Part shown: positions 8,067 to 17,282 of the stretch, one piece after another
Layout: every line of letters starts with the position of its first letter
Numbering within the stretch: position 1 is the first letter of the stretch
Assembly (NCBI GenBank): GCA_963734635.1
Contig: CAVTIA010000010.1
Location: forward strand, 62,001 to 126,000
Direction of reading: 5' to 3'
Source: DATCJA01 sp963734635
Lineage (GTDB): Bacteria > Acidobacteriota > Vicinamibacteria > Vicinamibacterales > UBA2999
DNA length: 64,000 nucleotides
Notes under the pieces: generated by a model
The model's database searches: none
Seen by the model: only the letters and a program-made list of their open reading frames with translations
Told to the model about the DNA's origin: nothing
Position numbers and translations under genes: made by a program

Positions 8067-8831
8067 CTACAGCACCGACGGCATGGTGCGATACAGCATG
8101 TAGGCAGCCAGCCCGAAGAGAAACACGGCAAAGGCGCGACGCAGCGCGTCCTGCGAAATGAACTGCATGGCGTAGGTCCCCGTCGCAACGCCGGGGATCG
8201 TGCCGGCGGCTACGAGCGCCATCGGCACCCAGGCGATGTGCACCTGCCCGAGGTAGCCGAAAAAGCCCACCGCACAGTTCATGGCAATCGCCATCAGCGA
8301 CGTGCCGGTAGCCTGCCGCATGGCCAGACCGCTCCAAACGAGTGCGGGAACGATGAGGAAGCCGCCGCCAATTCCAACCAGGCCGGTCAGCAATCCCACG
8401 ATAAGAGCTTGAGCGGCGATAAGCGTCACAGACGACGAGAATGGACCAGGCGACCCGCCCGCGGGTATGTGAGCCACGTCCGTCCGGCGCCTCGACAGCA
8501 TGACGCCGGCCGCAACGACGATGACGACGGCGAAAATCGACAACTGTTCCGCGCCCGTCAGCCTCGTGGCGAGGCGCGTTCCGATATACGTCCCCAACAT
8601 CGCGATGACGCCAAAGACGAGTGCGACCTGGATCCTGACATGACCCAGGCGCCAGTGTCCTGCCGCGCCAACGAGGCTCGTGGCTCCCACCACGGCAAGA
8701 CTCATCGCGATCGATTCCTTCGCCCCAAAGCCGAGCACATACACGAAGATGGGTACGGTGAGAATCGATCCGCCTCCGCCAAGAAGGCCAAGCATCAGTC
8801 CAATGACAAAGCCAAGGGCAACGCTGACCAT
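8067..8831 (-). CDS. TauE/SafE family sulfite/anion exporter
   Basis: 254 aa from the ATG complementary to 8829-8831. Eight hydrophobic segments and two family motifs, 'GLMLGLLGGGGSILTVPIF' and 'GLVGIGGGFLIVPALV', define the TauE/SafE family (export of sulfite, sulfoacetate or related anions). In the sequence as given, this frame is continuous with the upstream secreted protein, but that continuity comes from an extra base in the upstream gene (8902-8904). The natural stop of that gene would be at 8858, leaving a 26-bp gap before this start. It faces the DsrE/YeeE set, which supports a sulfur-transport role. Confidence 0.85.
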   Translation of the reverse strand: MVSVALGFVIGLMLGLLGGGGSILTVPIFVYVLGFGAKESIAMSLAVVGATSLVGAAGHWRLGHVRIQVALVFGVIAMLGTYIGTRLATRLTGAEQLSIFAVVIVVAAGVMLSRRRTDVAHIPAGGSPGPFSSSVTLIAAQALIVGLLTGLVGIGGGFLIVPALVWSGLAMRQATGTSLMAIAMNCAVGFFGYLGQVHIAWVPMALVAAGTIPGVATGTYAMQFISQDALRRAFAVFLFGLAAYMLYRTMPSVL

Positions 8832-8857
8832 GTGCACGCGTGACGTCCTGGAGGTCG

Positions 8858-9701
8858 TCAGCGACCCTGCTGCTTCTCGCGCTCCTGCTCGGCGAGCTTC
8901 AGGGTACTGCTCAACGTTCTCGTTGTTCGTGCAGAAGTTCTCGGTCAGGTTCTCATCGGCGGCCGAAAGCGAAAACTCGCGCCACGTCGACGTCCACGGT
9001 TTCGTCAACGTGTTGGGGTCCTCGACCGTGTACTGGTATTCGAGGAAGTTCCGCGACGGCCGCCGCAAACGCTCGGTGATCTTGGTCTGCTCCGTCTTGA
9101 ACCACCCGCTGCCCTGAATCCACGGGCGCGTATCGAACGAAATCGTTTCCAGGACGAGCGTGTCGCCCTCCCACCGGGTCGCCGTGTCGCCCATGTAGAG
9201 CGGTTCCTGTTCATCGGCCGGCTTGTGCTTGTTCGGAATTCGCACGACACGCCAGTTGTTGTTGCTCTCGATCAGGTGCACGAGAAGGTTCGGCTTCATC
9301 ACGAGCTGATGCGGGTACGGATTGTCAGTCCACATCCCGGGGACCCCGAGCGGCCGGCACGTGACCTGCGCGCGGCCGAGCTCACGCTCCGCGCGCGTCA
9401 TCGCATCAAGTTTTACCTTGACCTCCGGCTTGAATGGAACCGGGTCCTCCTTTCGCGGCTCGTCAGGGACGATGCTCCAGGCGTTGGCGCGCCCCGTCGG
9501 CCCCGAGAACCAGACCCCTGACAAATCGGGCTTGCCGTCCGACATCCGCGGCGTCGGGCCGCCGGGCGGAAGGCGCACGGGCCGGACGTTACCCCGAGCC
9601 TCGACGAACGTCTTGTTTCGTTCGCCGCTGTCTTCGATCTGCGCGAAGGCGGGTGTGGCGAGTGCCACGGCCGCAAGAACAAACGTGATGTGCCTGTTCA
9701 T
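8858..9701 (-). CDS. DUF6152-partner family secreted protein, frameshifted near the 3' end
   Basis: About 280 aa when read through one extra base at 8902-8904 (coding strand CCC for CC). Uncorrected, the frame runs on into TauE/SafE. After correction the end reads NENVEQYLKLAEQEREKQQGR and then stops; the paralogue at 51.3 kb reads NENVEQLLKLNQ at the same place, which supports the correction. Signal peptide ends ..TPAFAQ. Shared blocks: 'RGNVRPVRLPPGGPTPRMSD', 'ATRWEGDTLVLETISF', 'ITERLRRPSRNF' and 'LTKPWTS'. Unlike its paralogue at 50.5 kb it has no adjacent DUF6152 gene. Function unknown. The start is the ATG at 9701. Confidence 0.75.
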
Positions 9702-9738
9702 AATCGTTCCCCTGAGGTAGCGCCTAGACTGGCGTCTG

Positions 9739-11553
9739 CTACCGGCCGTTGTCAACAGCCGCCCCCCGCAGCCATTTGGCCTGAACGCGGAGCGACACAC
9801 TGTTCGACGTGCCACCATCGGGTGGTCGATTGAACACGGTGATCTTCACGGTGCGATCGCCATACACGCCGTTGAGCTGAAACGGACCTGGTTCGTTGAA
9901 TCTGTTCGGCAGCGCGCGGGCCACGACGTCCGCAGGAATTCTGGCCCTGAGTGTCCGGATATCGACGAACGTCGTCGGGACCGAGACGCCGTCGACGCGC
10001 ACGATCGAATTGCTGATGAACCCGACGCCCTCCACGGTCATCTCGAATTCCGGAGCTCCCTCGGCGACGGCGTTCGGCGTGATCCCGCTGATTTCGGGTT
10101 CAGGCGTCGAGGGAATCGCCCTGATCGGGCCTTGAGGCCTCGTGTAGCCCGCCGTATATCCAAGGCGGACGAAACGGCCGCCCTTCATGACGCGCTCGAT
10201 CGTCCGCGTGTTGTCGATGTTGTCGAGGGGGTTGGCGGCGAGCACCACGACGTCCGCAAATGCGCCTGGCGCAATCAGGCCGACGGTCGGTTGCGCCGGA
10301 ACTTTCCGTCTGGCCGTCATGACTTCGGCGCCCCAGATCGTCATCGCCCTGAGCGCCTGCATCGGCGTGAGCCCGACCTCCACGAGCATCGCCATTTCCA
10401 TGTGCTGATTGAAGCCCGTCGCACCAGGAAATGGATCGTCGGTGCCACCCATGATCTTGCCGCCCAACTGCACCCAACGTTTTATGAACGCGCCCGACAA
10501 CCGGTACGCCTCGTTGAACGATTCGATCTCCGCTTTCGAGAGCTTCTCCAGCGGCACGAGGTTCTCGTGGCGGACGGAGAAGTTTCTGATGGACCTGAAC
10601 TTGAGCAGCGAACCATCGGCCAGGTTCTCCGGGTAGTACGCCATCAGTGCGCCGTCCCTGAACAGGTCGTACATCAAGTTCTCGTGCTTGCGAGCCAGCG
10701 AGCTCTGCGACCCGAGCTCATACCCCATCGTTGGATTGAGGTACACCCCGCGCTGCACGGCCTCGCGAATCATCTGGTCCATTCGCGGCACGTCCTTCAG
10801 GAACAGACCCCAGTGCAGATAATCGCCCCTCTGATAGTTCTCCAATTCCTGCGGCGTCATCAGCGCCTGCGCGAACCCCCAGATGTGCTCTACCCCGTCG
10901 TGCCCCGCTTTCACGGAGTCCGGCGCCATGTCGGTGTGACCGAATGTGAAGAGGCCCGCTTCGTGAACCGCCTCCGCCGCCCACGCCCACATCTGACTGT
11001 TCGAGGGTGAGAACTGCGGCATGACCGCCATGTCGGGCTCGCCCTTCAGCCATTCCTGCACTGCCGCGCGAACCTGATCTCGCGTCATCGCGGGATTGAT
11101 GAAGCCGGCCAACGGCAGCCTGCCTGTGCCGAACAACCGCGGCGCACGGAACTCCGGCGACTGCGAATCGGCCCAGTACTTGTCCCCGCCAATGGGGCCT
11201 CGTGCCCCGAGCGCCATTACGCTGGTGACACCGAAATTGAGATACAGCTCTCCGAGGAACGGCTGATAGTGAACGTGCGAATCAAAGAGACCCGGAATGA
11301 CGAATTTTCCGGACAGGTCCACACGGGCAGTGCCGGGCGGAATCGGCGTCGCGCTTCCGCCGAAGGCCGTGATCTTGTCGCCTTCAATCACTATCACCGC
11401 ATTTGGAACGGTGGTTCCGGCAACGACGTCGATCACCGTGGCTCCCGTGAGAGCCGCGCGAACGGGAGCGGGCACCTGTTGCGAGCGGATGGCGCCGCTG
11501 AAGATTACCGCCGCGGCAACCGTGGAGGCGATCAGACGCGTGACATTGTTCAT
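9739..11553 (-). CDS. Secreted amidohydrolase with C-terminal IPT/TIG domain
   Basis: 604 aa with a signal peptide. Residues about 30-480 are a metal-dependent amidohydrolase: 'VIPGLFDSHVHYQ' (the H-x-H metal pair), 'FGHTDMAPDS' and 'GVEHIWGFAQ' (further His ligands), and 'GGTDDPFPGATGF' (catalytic Asp). The C-terminal ~110 residues (from 'ISGITPNAVAEGAPEF') look like an Ig-like IPT/TIG domain, which may attach the enzyme to a surface or substrate. The fusion is uncommon for plain imidazolonepropionase-like amidohydrolases. The substrate is unknown. The ATG is at 11553, downstream of the PQQ gene on the same strand. Confidence 0.8.
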   Translation of the reverse strand: MNNVTRLIASTVAAAVIFSGAIRSQQVPAPVRAALTGATVIDVVAGTTVPNAVIVIEGDKITAFGGSATPIPPGTARVDLSGKFVIPGLFDSHVHYQPFLGELYLNFGVTSVMALGARGPIGGDKYWADSQSPEFRAPRLFGTGRLPLAGFINPAMTRDQVRAAVQEWLKGEPDMAVMPQFSPSNSQMWAWAAEAVHEAGLFTFGHTDMAPDSVKAGHDGVEHIWGFAQALMTPQELENYQRGDYLHWGLFLKDVPRMDQMIREAVQRGVYLNPTMGYELGSQSSLARKHENLMYDLFRDGALMAYYPENLADGSLLKFRSIRNFSVRHENLVPLEKLSKAEIESFNEAYRLSGAFIKRWVQLGGKIMGGTDDPFPGATGFNQHMEMAMLVEVGLTPMQALRAMTIWGAEVMTARRKVPAQPTVGLIAPGAFADVVVLAANPLDNIDNTRTIERVMKGGRFVRLGYTAGYTRPQGPIRAIPSTPEPEISGITPNAVAEGAPEFEMTVEGVGFISNSIVRVDGVSVPTTFVDIRTLRARIPADVVARALPNRFNEPGPFQLNGVYGDRTVKITVFNRPPDGGTSNSVSLRVQAKWLRGAAVDNGR

Positions 11554-11589
11554 ACGCGACTCCGGCGTGATTATCGCGCACGCTCGCGA

Positions 11590-11618
11590 TGTCGCGCACG
11601 CTAAAGCGTGCGCTCTAC
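11590..11618. repeat. Palindrome family B (GCGCACGC..GCGTGCGC) at a gene end
   Basis: GCGCACGCTAAAGCGTGCGC is a perfect palindromic stem around a TAAA centre. It overlaps the stop codon of the cytochrome-PQQ gene (11615-11617). Related copies lie at 28381, 41464 and 56268, in every case next to stop codons. A transcription-terminator role is plausible. Confidence 0.7.
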
Positions 11619-13530
11619 AGCCCGAACGCGAGCAGGACGTTGCCGGGAAGGATTCCGCCGTGGTGCGAGTAGCCGGAATTGACGTAGAGCATCCCGCCGA
11701 CGATCGCCGGCCCGGAGTTGCTCATCGACCCGCCGTTGGCTTTCAGCCCATTCACTGTGACGAAGTCACGTGCAGTGTCGTACTCCCACAGCACCTTGCC
11801 GTCGCGAGTGGAATAGGCGCGCAGCCGACCATCCATCGTTCCGGAAAAGGCCGCACCGGCGATGAGCGTCACGGCCGCCGCCTGTGACGGTTTGCACGGA
11901 GTCTTGTTCACGCAACCGGCGCCAGGCACGCTCCAGACGTACGCTCCCGGTGCCGGAGGTCTACGGCGTTCATGCCGCCGCTCGCGGCGGGTTTGTCAGC
12001 GAGAAAGTCGGCGTTTGCCGCGTAGATGTTGACGCCGTCGGTCGCCGATCCCCAGAAAACGCCGCCCGAGGACGACCCGACCGCGACACGTCGCTGCCAC
12101 ACGATCGTGCCGGCCGCGTCTGGATCGAAACCGAAGATAACGCCTGACTTGTTTCCGACAACGATCAGCTGACGACCGCTCCCCACGTCGACGAGGAGCG
12201 CAGAACCCGTGAAGTCGAAGTCAGGCGCATCCTTGTCCGGGCACACGGCGGCTTCACGATCAGGCTGTCGGCAGCTTCCGTTCCAGATGTCGTTTTCCGT
12301 GACCTGGCGGGACCAGCGGACCGCTCCTGTATTCAGGTCGAGAGCAACGAGCGAATCCGACAGCTCCGTGGCCGGTGGCGCAAAGTTGTTTCCGGTCCCG
12401 ACGTACAGGACATTTCGTCGTGTATCGATCGTCGGCGTGTTCCAGATGGCGCCGCCGGCGGGGCCATAGAGCTGCGTACCGATGCTGTTCTTCGCGGTGG
12501 GAACAGCCGCCGGCGCCACCGAGTAGGTCTTCCAGATACGCGCGCCGGTCGCTGCATCGAGGGCGACGACGCTGCCGCGAAACGAGCAACAGGGATATCG
12601 CGCGTCGCCCACCTGCGATTCTTCGCGCGAGGATACGGGCACGTACAACCGGCCTCGGTAGAGTTGTGGCGCTGCGGTAATCGCGGCATGCGGATGCTCA
12701 TCGATCTCGACTTTCCACAGAACTCTTCCAACGCTCGCATCTACCGCATACACGTTCGCAGTCTGGTCGCCGAAGTAAGCGACAAGTTGCCCGTTGCCCC
12801 GCTGTTCAATCGTGATCGCACTGCGGATGCCTGCTTCAACCTGCAGCGTCCAATGGACACATCCCGTTTTCGCGTCCAGGACGTATACGTCGCCCTCAGC
12901 GGTGGCCACGTACACGCGGCCGCCAATCACCACGGGCTGCGTGCCTGCGGAGGTCGCGCCGGGAAACCCGAACGCCCATTTCAGCTTCAGTTGTGACAGA
13001 TCATTGGCTTTCAGTCCGGCCGCGTCCGCCGACTGAAACCGCGCGTTCGCAATGCCGTTGCCCCACCCATTCCATGCCGGCCCGCCAAGTGCGTCCGCTC
13101 GTAGAGCAGGTGCGGCAGCACAGAATGCCGACTTCGGTATCGAGCCGCCGGAATCGGCACCCAGCGGTTTTCCCGACAAGTATTCGGCCAGTGCGCGGCG
13201 CTGCGCGCGGCTCCGCTCCGCGGCCCGCGTTCGCATCGCGCCTCTCTCGAGCGATTCCAGAATCTGTTCGGCGCTCATCCGCCTCATTACGTCGCGGCCG
13301 GGTGCCTGGGGATTTGCTCCGGGCCCTTCATGGCACGTGGCGCAGTAGGTCCCGAAAAGAGCCTCACCCGCCACCGGGGACGACACTGCGTTCGAATCTT
13401 GGGCGGCGGTCGCGGCCGGCGGCGTCGGGCTGCTGATGGCGCCGTTCCGGGCGTGGAGGCCTGCGTTCACCGCCGATAGAGACGCCACGAAGGCGACGGC
13501 GATGAGGATGTTCCGGAGGTGCGTGCGCAT
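11615..13530 (-). CDS. Cytochrome c - PQQ beta-propeller dehydrogenase (polyvinyl-alcohol-dehydrogenase type), frameshifted
   Basis: About 637 aa if two extra bases near 11946-11954 are removed. A signal peptide (to ~28) is followed by a c-type haem domain (YCATCHEG) and then a PQQ-like eight-bladed propeller: 'WNGWGNGIANARFQ', 'VYVATAEGDVYVLDAKTGCV', 'NTPTIDTRRNVLYVGTGNN', ending 'SNSGPAIVGGMLYVNSGYS'. The frame breaks after 'GGMNAVDL': the next expected piece 'AYVWSVPGAGCVNKTPC' is in another frame. Periplasmic oxidation of an alcohol with electron transfer to the fused cytochrome is inferred. The two halves together have normal family length, with no nonsense codon. Confidence 0.75.
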
Positions 13531-13608
13531 GACTTCTGCTCCCTACGGTGGGGACCTGAACCGAGGGCATTCTACGACGCAAACCGGGTCAGTCGGCGAG
13601 CAGGAGTC

Positions 13609-14733
13609 TTACACGGCCGCTCTTCTGGGGACGCCAGCGCCGACGCCGGCAGCGGCCCCGCCGCGCTTGAGCATGGCCTCGAAGCCAGCCTTGTCGACGG
13701 CCTTGCTCATCGCTTCATCAGGCTCGACGAGCTTCTTCGTTACGAGGTCCATGAGCGCGTCGTTCAGAGTCACCATCCCGATGCTCTTTCCAACCTGCAT
13801 CATCGACGGAATCTGGAACGTCTTGCCCTCTCTGATCAGGTTGCTCACTCCCTGAGTGACCATCAGCACCTCGAGGGCCGCGACGCGCCCGCCGCCAATC
13901 TTGCGGCAGAGGTTCTGTGCGATGACCCCGCGAAGCGACTCCGACAGCATGATGCGGATTTGCGCCTGGCGATCGGTTGGGAACTGATCGATCACCCGGT
14001 CAACCGTCGACGCCGCGGTGGTGGTATGCAGGGTGCCGAATACCAGGTGACCGGTTTCGGCGGTCTCGATGGCGATAGCCACCGTCTCCAGGTCTCGCAG
14101 TTCACCGACGAGCACGATGTCGGGATCTTCTCTGAGCGCGGCCCGCAAGGCGTCCTTGAACGAGTCCGTGTGCGTGCGTACCTCGCGTTGGTTGATGAGG
14201 CACTTCTGGTTCGGGTGCACGAACTCAATCGGATCCTCGATCGTAATGATGTGGTCGTGGCGGTTCCGGTTGATGTAGTCGATTAGCGCGCACAGCGTCG
14301 TCGACTTTCCGGAACCAGTCGGCCCTGTTACCAGAATGAGTCCTTTGTTCAGATGACACAGCTGCAGCAGCTGTTGAGAGAGCCCCAGTTGCTCCGCGGT
14401 CAGGATCTTCGAGGGGATGACGCGGAATACGGCGCCGGGGCCCTTGCGATCGACGAACGCGTTCGCTCGAAAGCGCGCGAGGTCTGGAATCTCGTACGCG
14501 AAGTCTGTATCGTGCCGTTCCGCAAACTCCTTGCGGTTCCGTTCAGGCATGATCGGCTCGAGCAGCGCCTCGATATCCGCGACGGCGAGCGCAGACACTG
14601 ATGAGTCCAACGCCTCCATGCGGCCGTCCTTGCGGATAAGAGGCGGGGATCCGACACACAAATGCAGATCGGAAGCGGCCTTCCCACACATCGCGTGAAA
14701 GAGCTGATCGATCGCGGCCGTTGAATTCGTCAC
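13609..14733 (-). CDS. pilT: PilT-type twitching-motility ATPase
   Basis: 374 aa from a GTG. An N-terminal PAS-like segment (ASDLHLCVGSPPLIRKDGRM) precedes the ATPase core: Walker A 'VTGPTGSGKSTTL', Asp box 'IITIEDPIEFVH', Walker B 'DPDIVLVGELRDLET' and His box 'LVFGTLHTTTAASTVDR'. These identify the PilT/PilU retraction ATPases of type IV pili. In the family the stretch 'AIRED/EVLRED...GEMRD' is usual; here it reads ALREDPD..GELRD, so a PilT-like or PilU-like subtype is open. It overlaps the upstream gene by 3 bp (GTGA), so the two are co-translated. No other pilus genes are in the window. Confidence 0.9.
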   Translation of the reverse strand: MTNSTAAIDQLFHAMCGKAASDLHLCVGSPPLIRKDGRMEALDSSVSALAVADIEALLEPIMPERNRKEFAERHDTDFAYEIPDLARFRANAFVDRKGPGAVFRVIPSKILTAEQLGLSQQLLQLCHLNKGLILVTGPTGSGKSTTLCALIDYINRNRHDHIITIEDPIEFVHPNQKCLINQREVRTHTDSFKDALRAALREDPDIVLVGELRDLETVAIAIETAETGHLVFGTLHTTTAASTVDRVIDQFPTDRQAQIRIMLSESLRGVIAQNLCRKIGGGRVAALEVLMVTQGVSNLIREGKTFQIPSMMQVGKSIGMVTLNDALMDLVTKKLVEPDEAMSKAVDKAGFEAMLKRGGAAAGVGAGVPRRAAV

Positions 14734-15209
14734 GAGGTGGCCTCGGTGGCGTAGACAATGTGATCGGCGTTGATGATGAAGGTGGCGTGCGCGGTCTCGA
14801 GGTACCGGAACCGCTGGTCGTGCCGGGCCCAATCGCTCAGGCGATCGCGGCCCTCCGGGCGATACACCCGTACCGTCCCCTGAATGTACAGGCCGTTGGA
14901 AAGCACCACCGACACACGTCGCGCTGTCGCGATTCCGTAGCCTGAATCGCGGCTGGCCTCATCGTCCGAGACCTCGACGCACACGACGTGATCCCGGTTA
15001 TAGAGCACCGTCTGACCGCTCTGATCCTCGAACGGGAAAAAGCCGGATTCCGAGTTGAGCAGCTCGGCCACCCGCTCTCGACCGGGCGACGTCGGGCTGG
15101 CGTTGGCAAGAAAGAAGTGCCCCATTACGGCAGCACCGGTCGTCAGCCTGACGACCGCGTGGGCGCGGTATTTTTCGACCCGGAACGCAGACGGCTCGAC
15201 GAGATCCAT
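14730..15209 (-). CDS. PilT-linked protein with two repeats of one small beta domain
   Basis: 159 aa, no signal peptide. It contains two similar halves: residues ~18-80 (HAVVRLTTGAAVMGHFFL .. LYNRDHVVCVE) and ~90-155 (RVSVVLSNGLYIQGTVRVY .. IINADHIVYAT). Each half begins with a 'V-x-L-(T/S)-x-G-x-x-(M/I)-x-G' beta hairpin and ends with an 'N-x-D-H-(V/I)-V' strand, recalling Sm-like small barrels. Its stop overlaps the pilT start. I do not recognise a named function; a regulatory or scaffold role beside PilT is only suggested by co-translation. Confidence 0.7.
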   Translation of the reverse strand: MDLVEPSAFRVEKYRAHAVVRLTTGAAVMGHFFLANASPTSPGRERVAELLNSESGFFPFEDQSGQTVLYNRDHVVCVEVSDDEASRDSGYGIATARRVSVVLSNGLYIQGTVRVYRPEGRDRLSDWARHDQRFRYLETAHATFIINADHIVYATEATS

Positions 15210-15327
15210 CGCCGGGACTTATCGGCCGCTCGTCGAGATTTCAGCAGAATCGGCATAGCAGGGTCGGCTATAGTTCGCACGCACGCAGGAATTCCGCGCC
15301 TGGCGCGCGAGGGAACGGAGGAAGGCT

Positions 15328-15750
15328 ATGACGAAGTGGAAGAGTCTGGCGATTTTTGGCCTCGTGTTCGGGATAGGCGGCATGACCTGGGGACTGGCGC
15401 AACAGAGGCAGGCGAACCGATTCTTCGAGCTGAGGGTGTACACGGCCGCTCCCGACAGAATGGACAAGCTCGTGGCACGCTTCCGGAACCACACGACCCG
15501 GATCTTCGAGAAGCACGGGATGACCAACGTCGGGTACTGGACTGCGGCGTCGGGTGACAACGCCGAACGGACGCTCGTCTACATCCTCGCGTATCCGTCG
15601 AGAGAAGCACGCGAAGCATCCTGGAAGGCGTTCCAGGCCGATCCCGAATGGCAGAAGGTCGCCGCCGAAAGCCAGGCAGACGGGGTCAGACTCGCCGAGC
15701 GCATTGACTCGCGTTACATGGTGCCGACTGATTTTTCACCGATGAAGTAG
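15328..15750 (+). CDS. Secreted NIPSNAP family protein
   Basis: 140 aa behind GGAGGAAG. A signal peptide ends ..WGLAQQ. The rest is one NIPSNAP domain: 'FFELRVYTAAPDRMDKLVARF' opening strand and helix, 'GMTNVGYWTAASG' and 'LVYILAYPSREAREASWKAF'. NIPSNAP domains have the dimeric alpha/beta-barrel (ferredoxin-like) fold; bacterial members have no proven activity. It precedes the NHL-repeat gene by about 40 bp on the same strand. Confidence 0.85.
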   Translation: MTKWKSLAIFGLVFGIGGMTWGLAQQRQANRFFELRVYTAAPDRMDKLVARFRNHTTRIFEKHGMTNVGYWTAASGDNAERTLVYILAYPSREAREASWKAFQADPEWQKVAAESQADGVRLAERIDSRYMVPTDFSPMK

Positions 15751-15788
15751 CAAGCCAGCCTTGGAGGTTGGAGATTGGGAGTCGGACG

Positions 15789-17270
15789 TTGAAATCCATC
15801 TTTGTGGCCGGAATGCTGGGTGCCGTCGCCGTGGCTTATGTGTCGTGTGCCAGAGCGCCGGAGGCGCCGGCCGGCGATTCTGAGGGCATTGCCGTGATCA
15901 CCAAGGCTGGCGCGGTCGAGCGCATGCTCGAGCGGACCGCGCCACACGTGCCCGCCACGGCCGCAGCCCCGAGCTTCGTCGTCGATCCGGGCTGGCCCAA
16001 GCCGCTGCCGAACAACTGGCGGCTCGGACAGATCGGAGGTCTGTTCGTTGATCGCAAGGACACCATCTGGGTGTACCACCGACCGCGATCACTCAGCACG
16101 ACGGAGGCTGGCGCGCTCGACGCCGTCGGGAAAGACGCCAAGGGGAATCCCGTCAGCGCGCTTGGACACCCCAGAGCATACGGCCAGCATTCGGCGTGCT
16201 GCATACCGGCGCCCTCCGTGTTGCGGTTCGACAAGGCCGGGAATCTGCTGCAGGCCTGGGGAGGACCATCCGATCCCGGCTTTCTCGAGAAGAAATGCCG
16301 CCGCGAAGATGGATGCGATTGGCCGGCGCGGGAGCATGGCATCTATGTCGACCACAACGACTTCGTGTACGTCTCCGGCAACGGGGAAGATTTCACGGGC
16401 CAGTTTCCCTGGGCCGCGGCATTCGGAGACGACTCACACGTGTTGAAGTTCACGGCGGATGGCACGTTCGTATTGCAGATCGGATACGCGGGGGCGAAGC
16501 GTCCAAACAGCGACGACACTCGCGGCGGCCCCAACGCCACGCCACAGCCCTATCTGCCCGCCGACATGACGGTGGATCCGAAGACCAACTATCTCTACAT
16601 CGCCGACGGCTACGGCAACCGCCGCGTACTCATCGTCGACGCGGCTACCGGCAAGTACGTGGGGCATTTCGGCGCGTACGGACAGAACCCGGTTGACGCC
16701 GAGAACACCGTCATCGGCGATGCCGGCTACGAGGTCGGTCTGTGGGCGGCCGAATTCGACAAGGGCCAGACGAAGCCCAAGTTCTTCCGCAGCCCTCTGC
16801 ACTGCGCGAAGCTTTCGAATGACGGCCTGCTCTATGCCTGCGACCGCAACAACAACCGCATCCAGGTATTCAAGGCAGCCGAGGTCGGCAAGCCGTGCAG
16901 CAATCCTGACGGCGAAGTCGGAAAGTGCGGCTTCGTAGGCGAAGTGCACGTGGCTCCGCAGAGCGCAGGCGGGACGGCCGGCTCCGTGAATTTCTCGCCC
17001 GACGCGGCGCAGAGCTGCATATATGTGGCGGATCTGTCGAACAACACGATTTACACGCTGAACCGCGAAAATCTTCAGGAGCTCGACCGGCTCGGTCGCG
17101 CGGGACGCCAGCTCGGTGAGTTCCACTGGGTCCATGTCGTGAGCGTCGACTCAGAAGGCAATCTGTATACGGGCGAAGTCGACAACGCCAATCGCGTTCA
17201 GAAGTTCCTGCGGTACGGGCCGACAAGCTGCAGCGGCACAGGCGCGAGCGAGGTCGGGAGGTATCACTAG
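15789..17270 (+). CDS. Secreted NHL-repeat six-bladed beta-propeller protein
   Basis: About 493 aa. Repeated NHL-like blades are seen: 'GQIGGLFVDRKDTIWVYHR', 'GIYVDHNDFVYVSGNGE', 'PADMTVDPKTNYLYIADGYG', 'CDRNNNRIQVFKA' and 'VVSVDSEGNLYTGEVD'. The N-terminus is hydrophobic with an early Cys (AVAYVSCARAPE) and may be a lipoprotein, though Tyr at -3 of the Cys is unusual. The start is uncertain: TTG 15789 gives the most natural signal peptide, ATG 15813 is possible. The region just upstream is built of 'ttgga(g)gttgg' words and lacks a clean ribosome site. Similar propellers include peptidyl-hydroxyglycine lyase-like proteins, but no catalytic residues can be assigned. Confidence 0.75.
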   Translation: MKSIFVAGMLGAVAVAYVSCARAPEAPAGDSEGIAVITKAGAVERMLERTAPHVPATAAAPSFVVDPGWPKPLPNNWRLGQIGGLFVDRKDTIWVYHRPRSLSTTEAGALDAVGKDAKGNPVSALGHPRAYGQHSACCIPAPSVLRFDKAGNLLQAWGGPSDPGFLEKKCRREDGCDWPAREHGIYVDHNDFVYVSGNGEDFTGQFPWAAAFGDDSHVLKFTADGTFVLQIGYAGAKRPNSDDTRGGPNATPQPYLPADMTVDPKTNYLYIADGYGNRRVLIVDAATGKYVGHFGAYGQNPVDAENTVIGDAGYEVGLWAAEFDKGQTKPKFFRSPLHCAKLSNDGLLYACDRNNNRIQVFKAAEVGKPCSNPDGEVGKCGFVGEVHVAPQSAGGTAGSVNFSPDAAQSCIYVADLSNNTIYTLNRENLQELDRLGRAGRQLGEFHWVHVVSVDSEGNLYTGEVDNANRVQKFLRYGPTSCSGTGASEVGRYH

Positions 17271-17282
17271 AGACGAAATCGC

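Noticed and set aside
8067..9818. A single 583-aa protein fusing a secreted protein with TauE/SafE
   Set aside because: A one-base shift at 8902-8904 restores a C-terminus that matches the paralogue at 51.3 kb and gives a stop at 8858; TauE/SafE then has its own ATG.
10132..11010. 292-codon open frame on the plus strand
   Set aside because: Antisense shadow of the amidohydrolase gene; rich in His/Arg without motifs.
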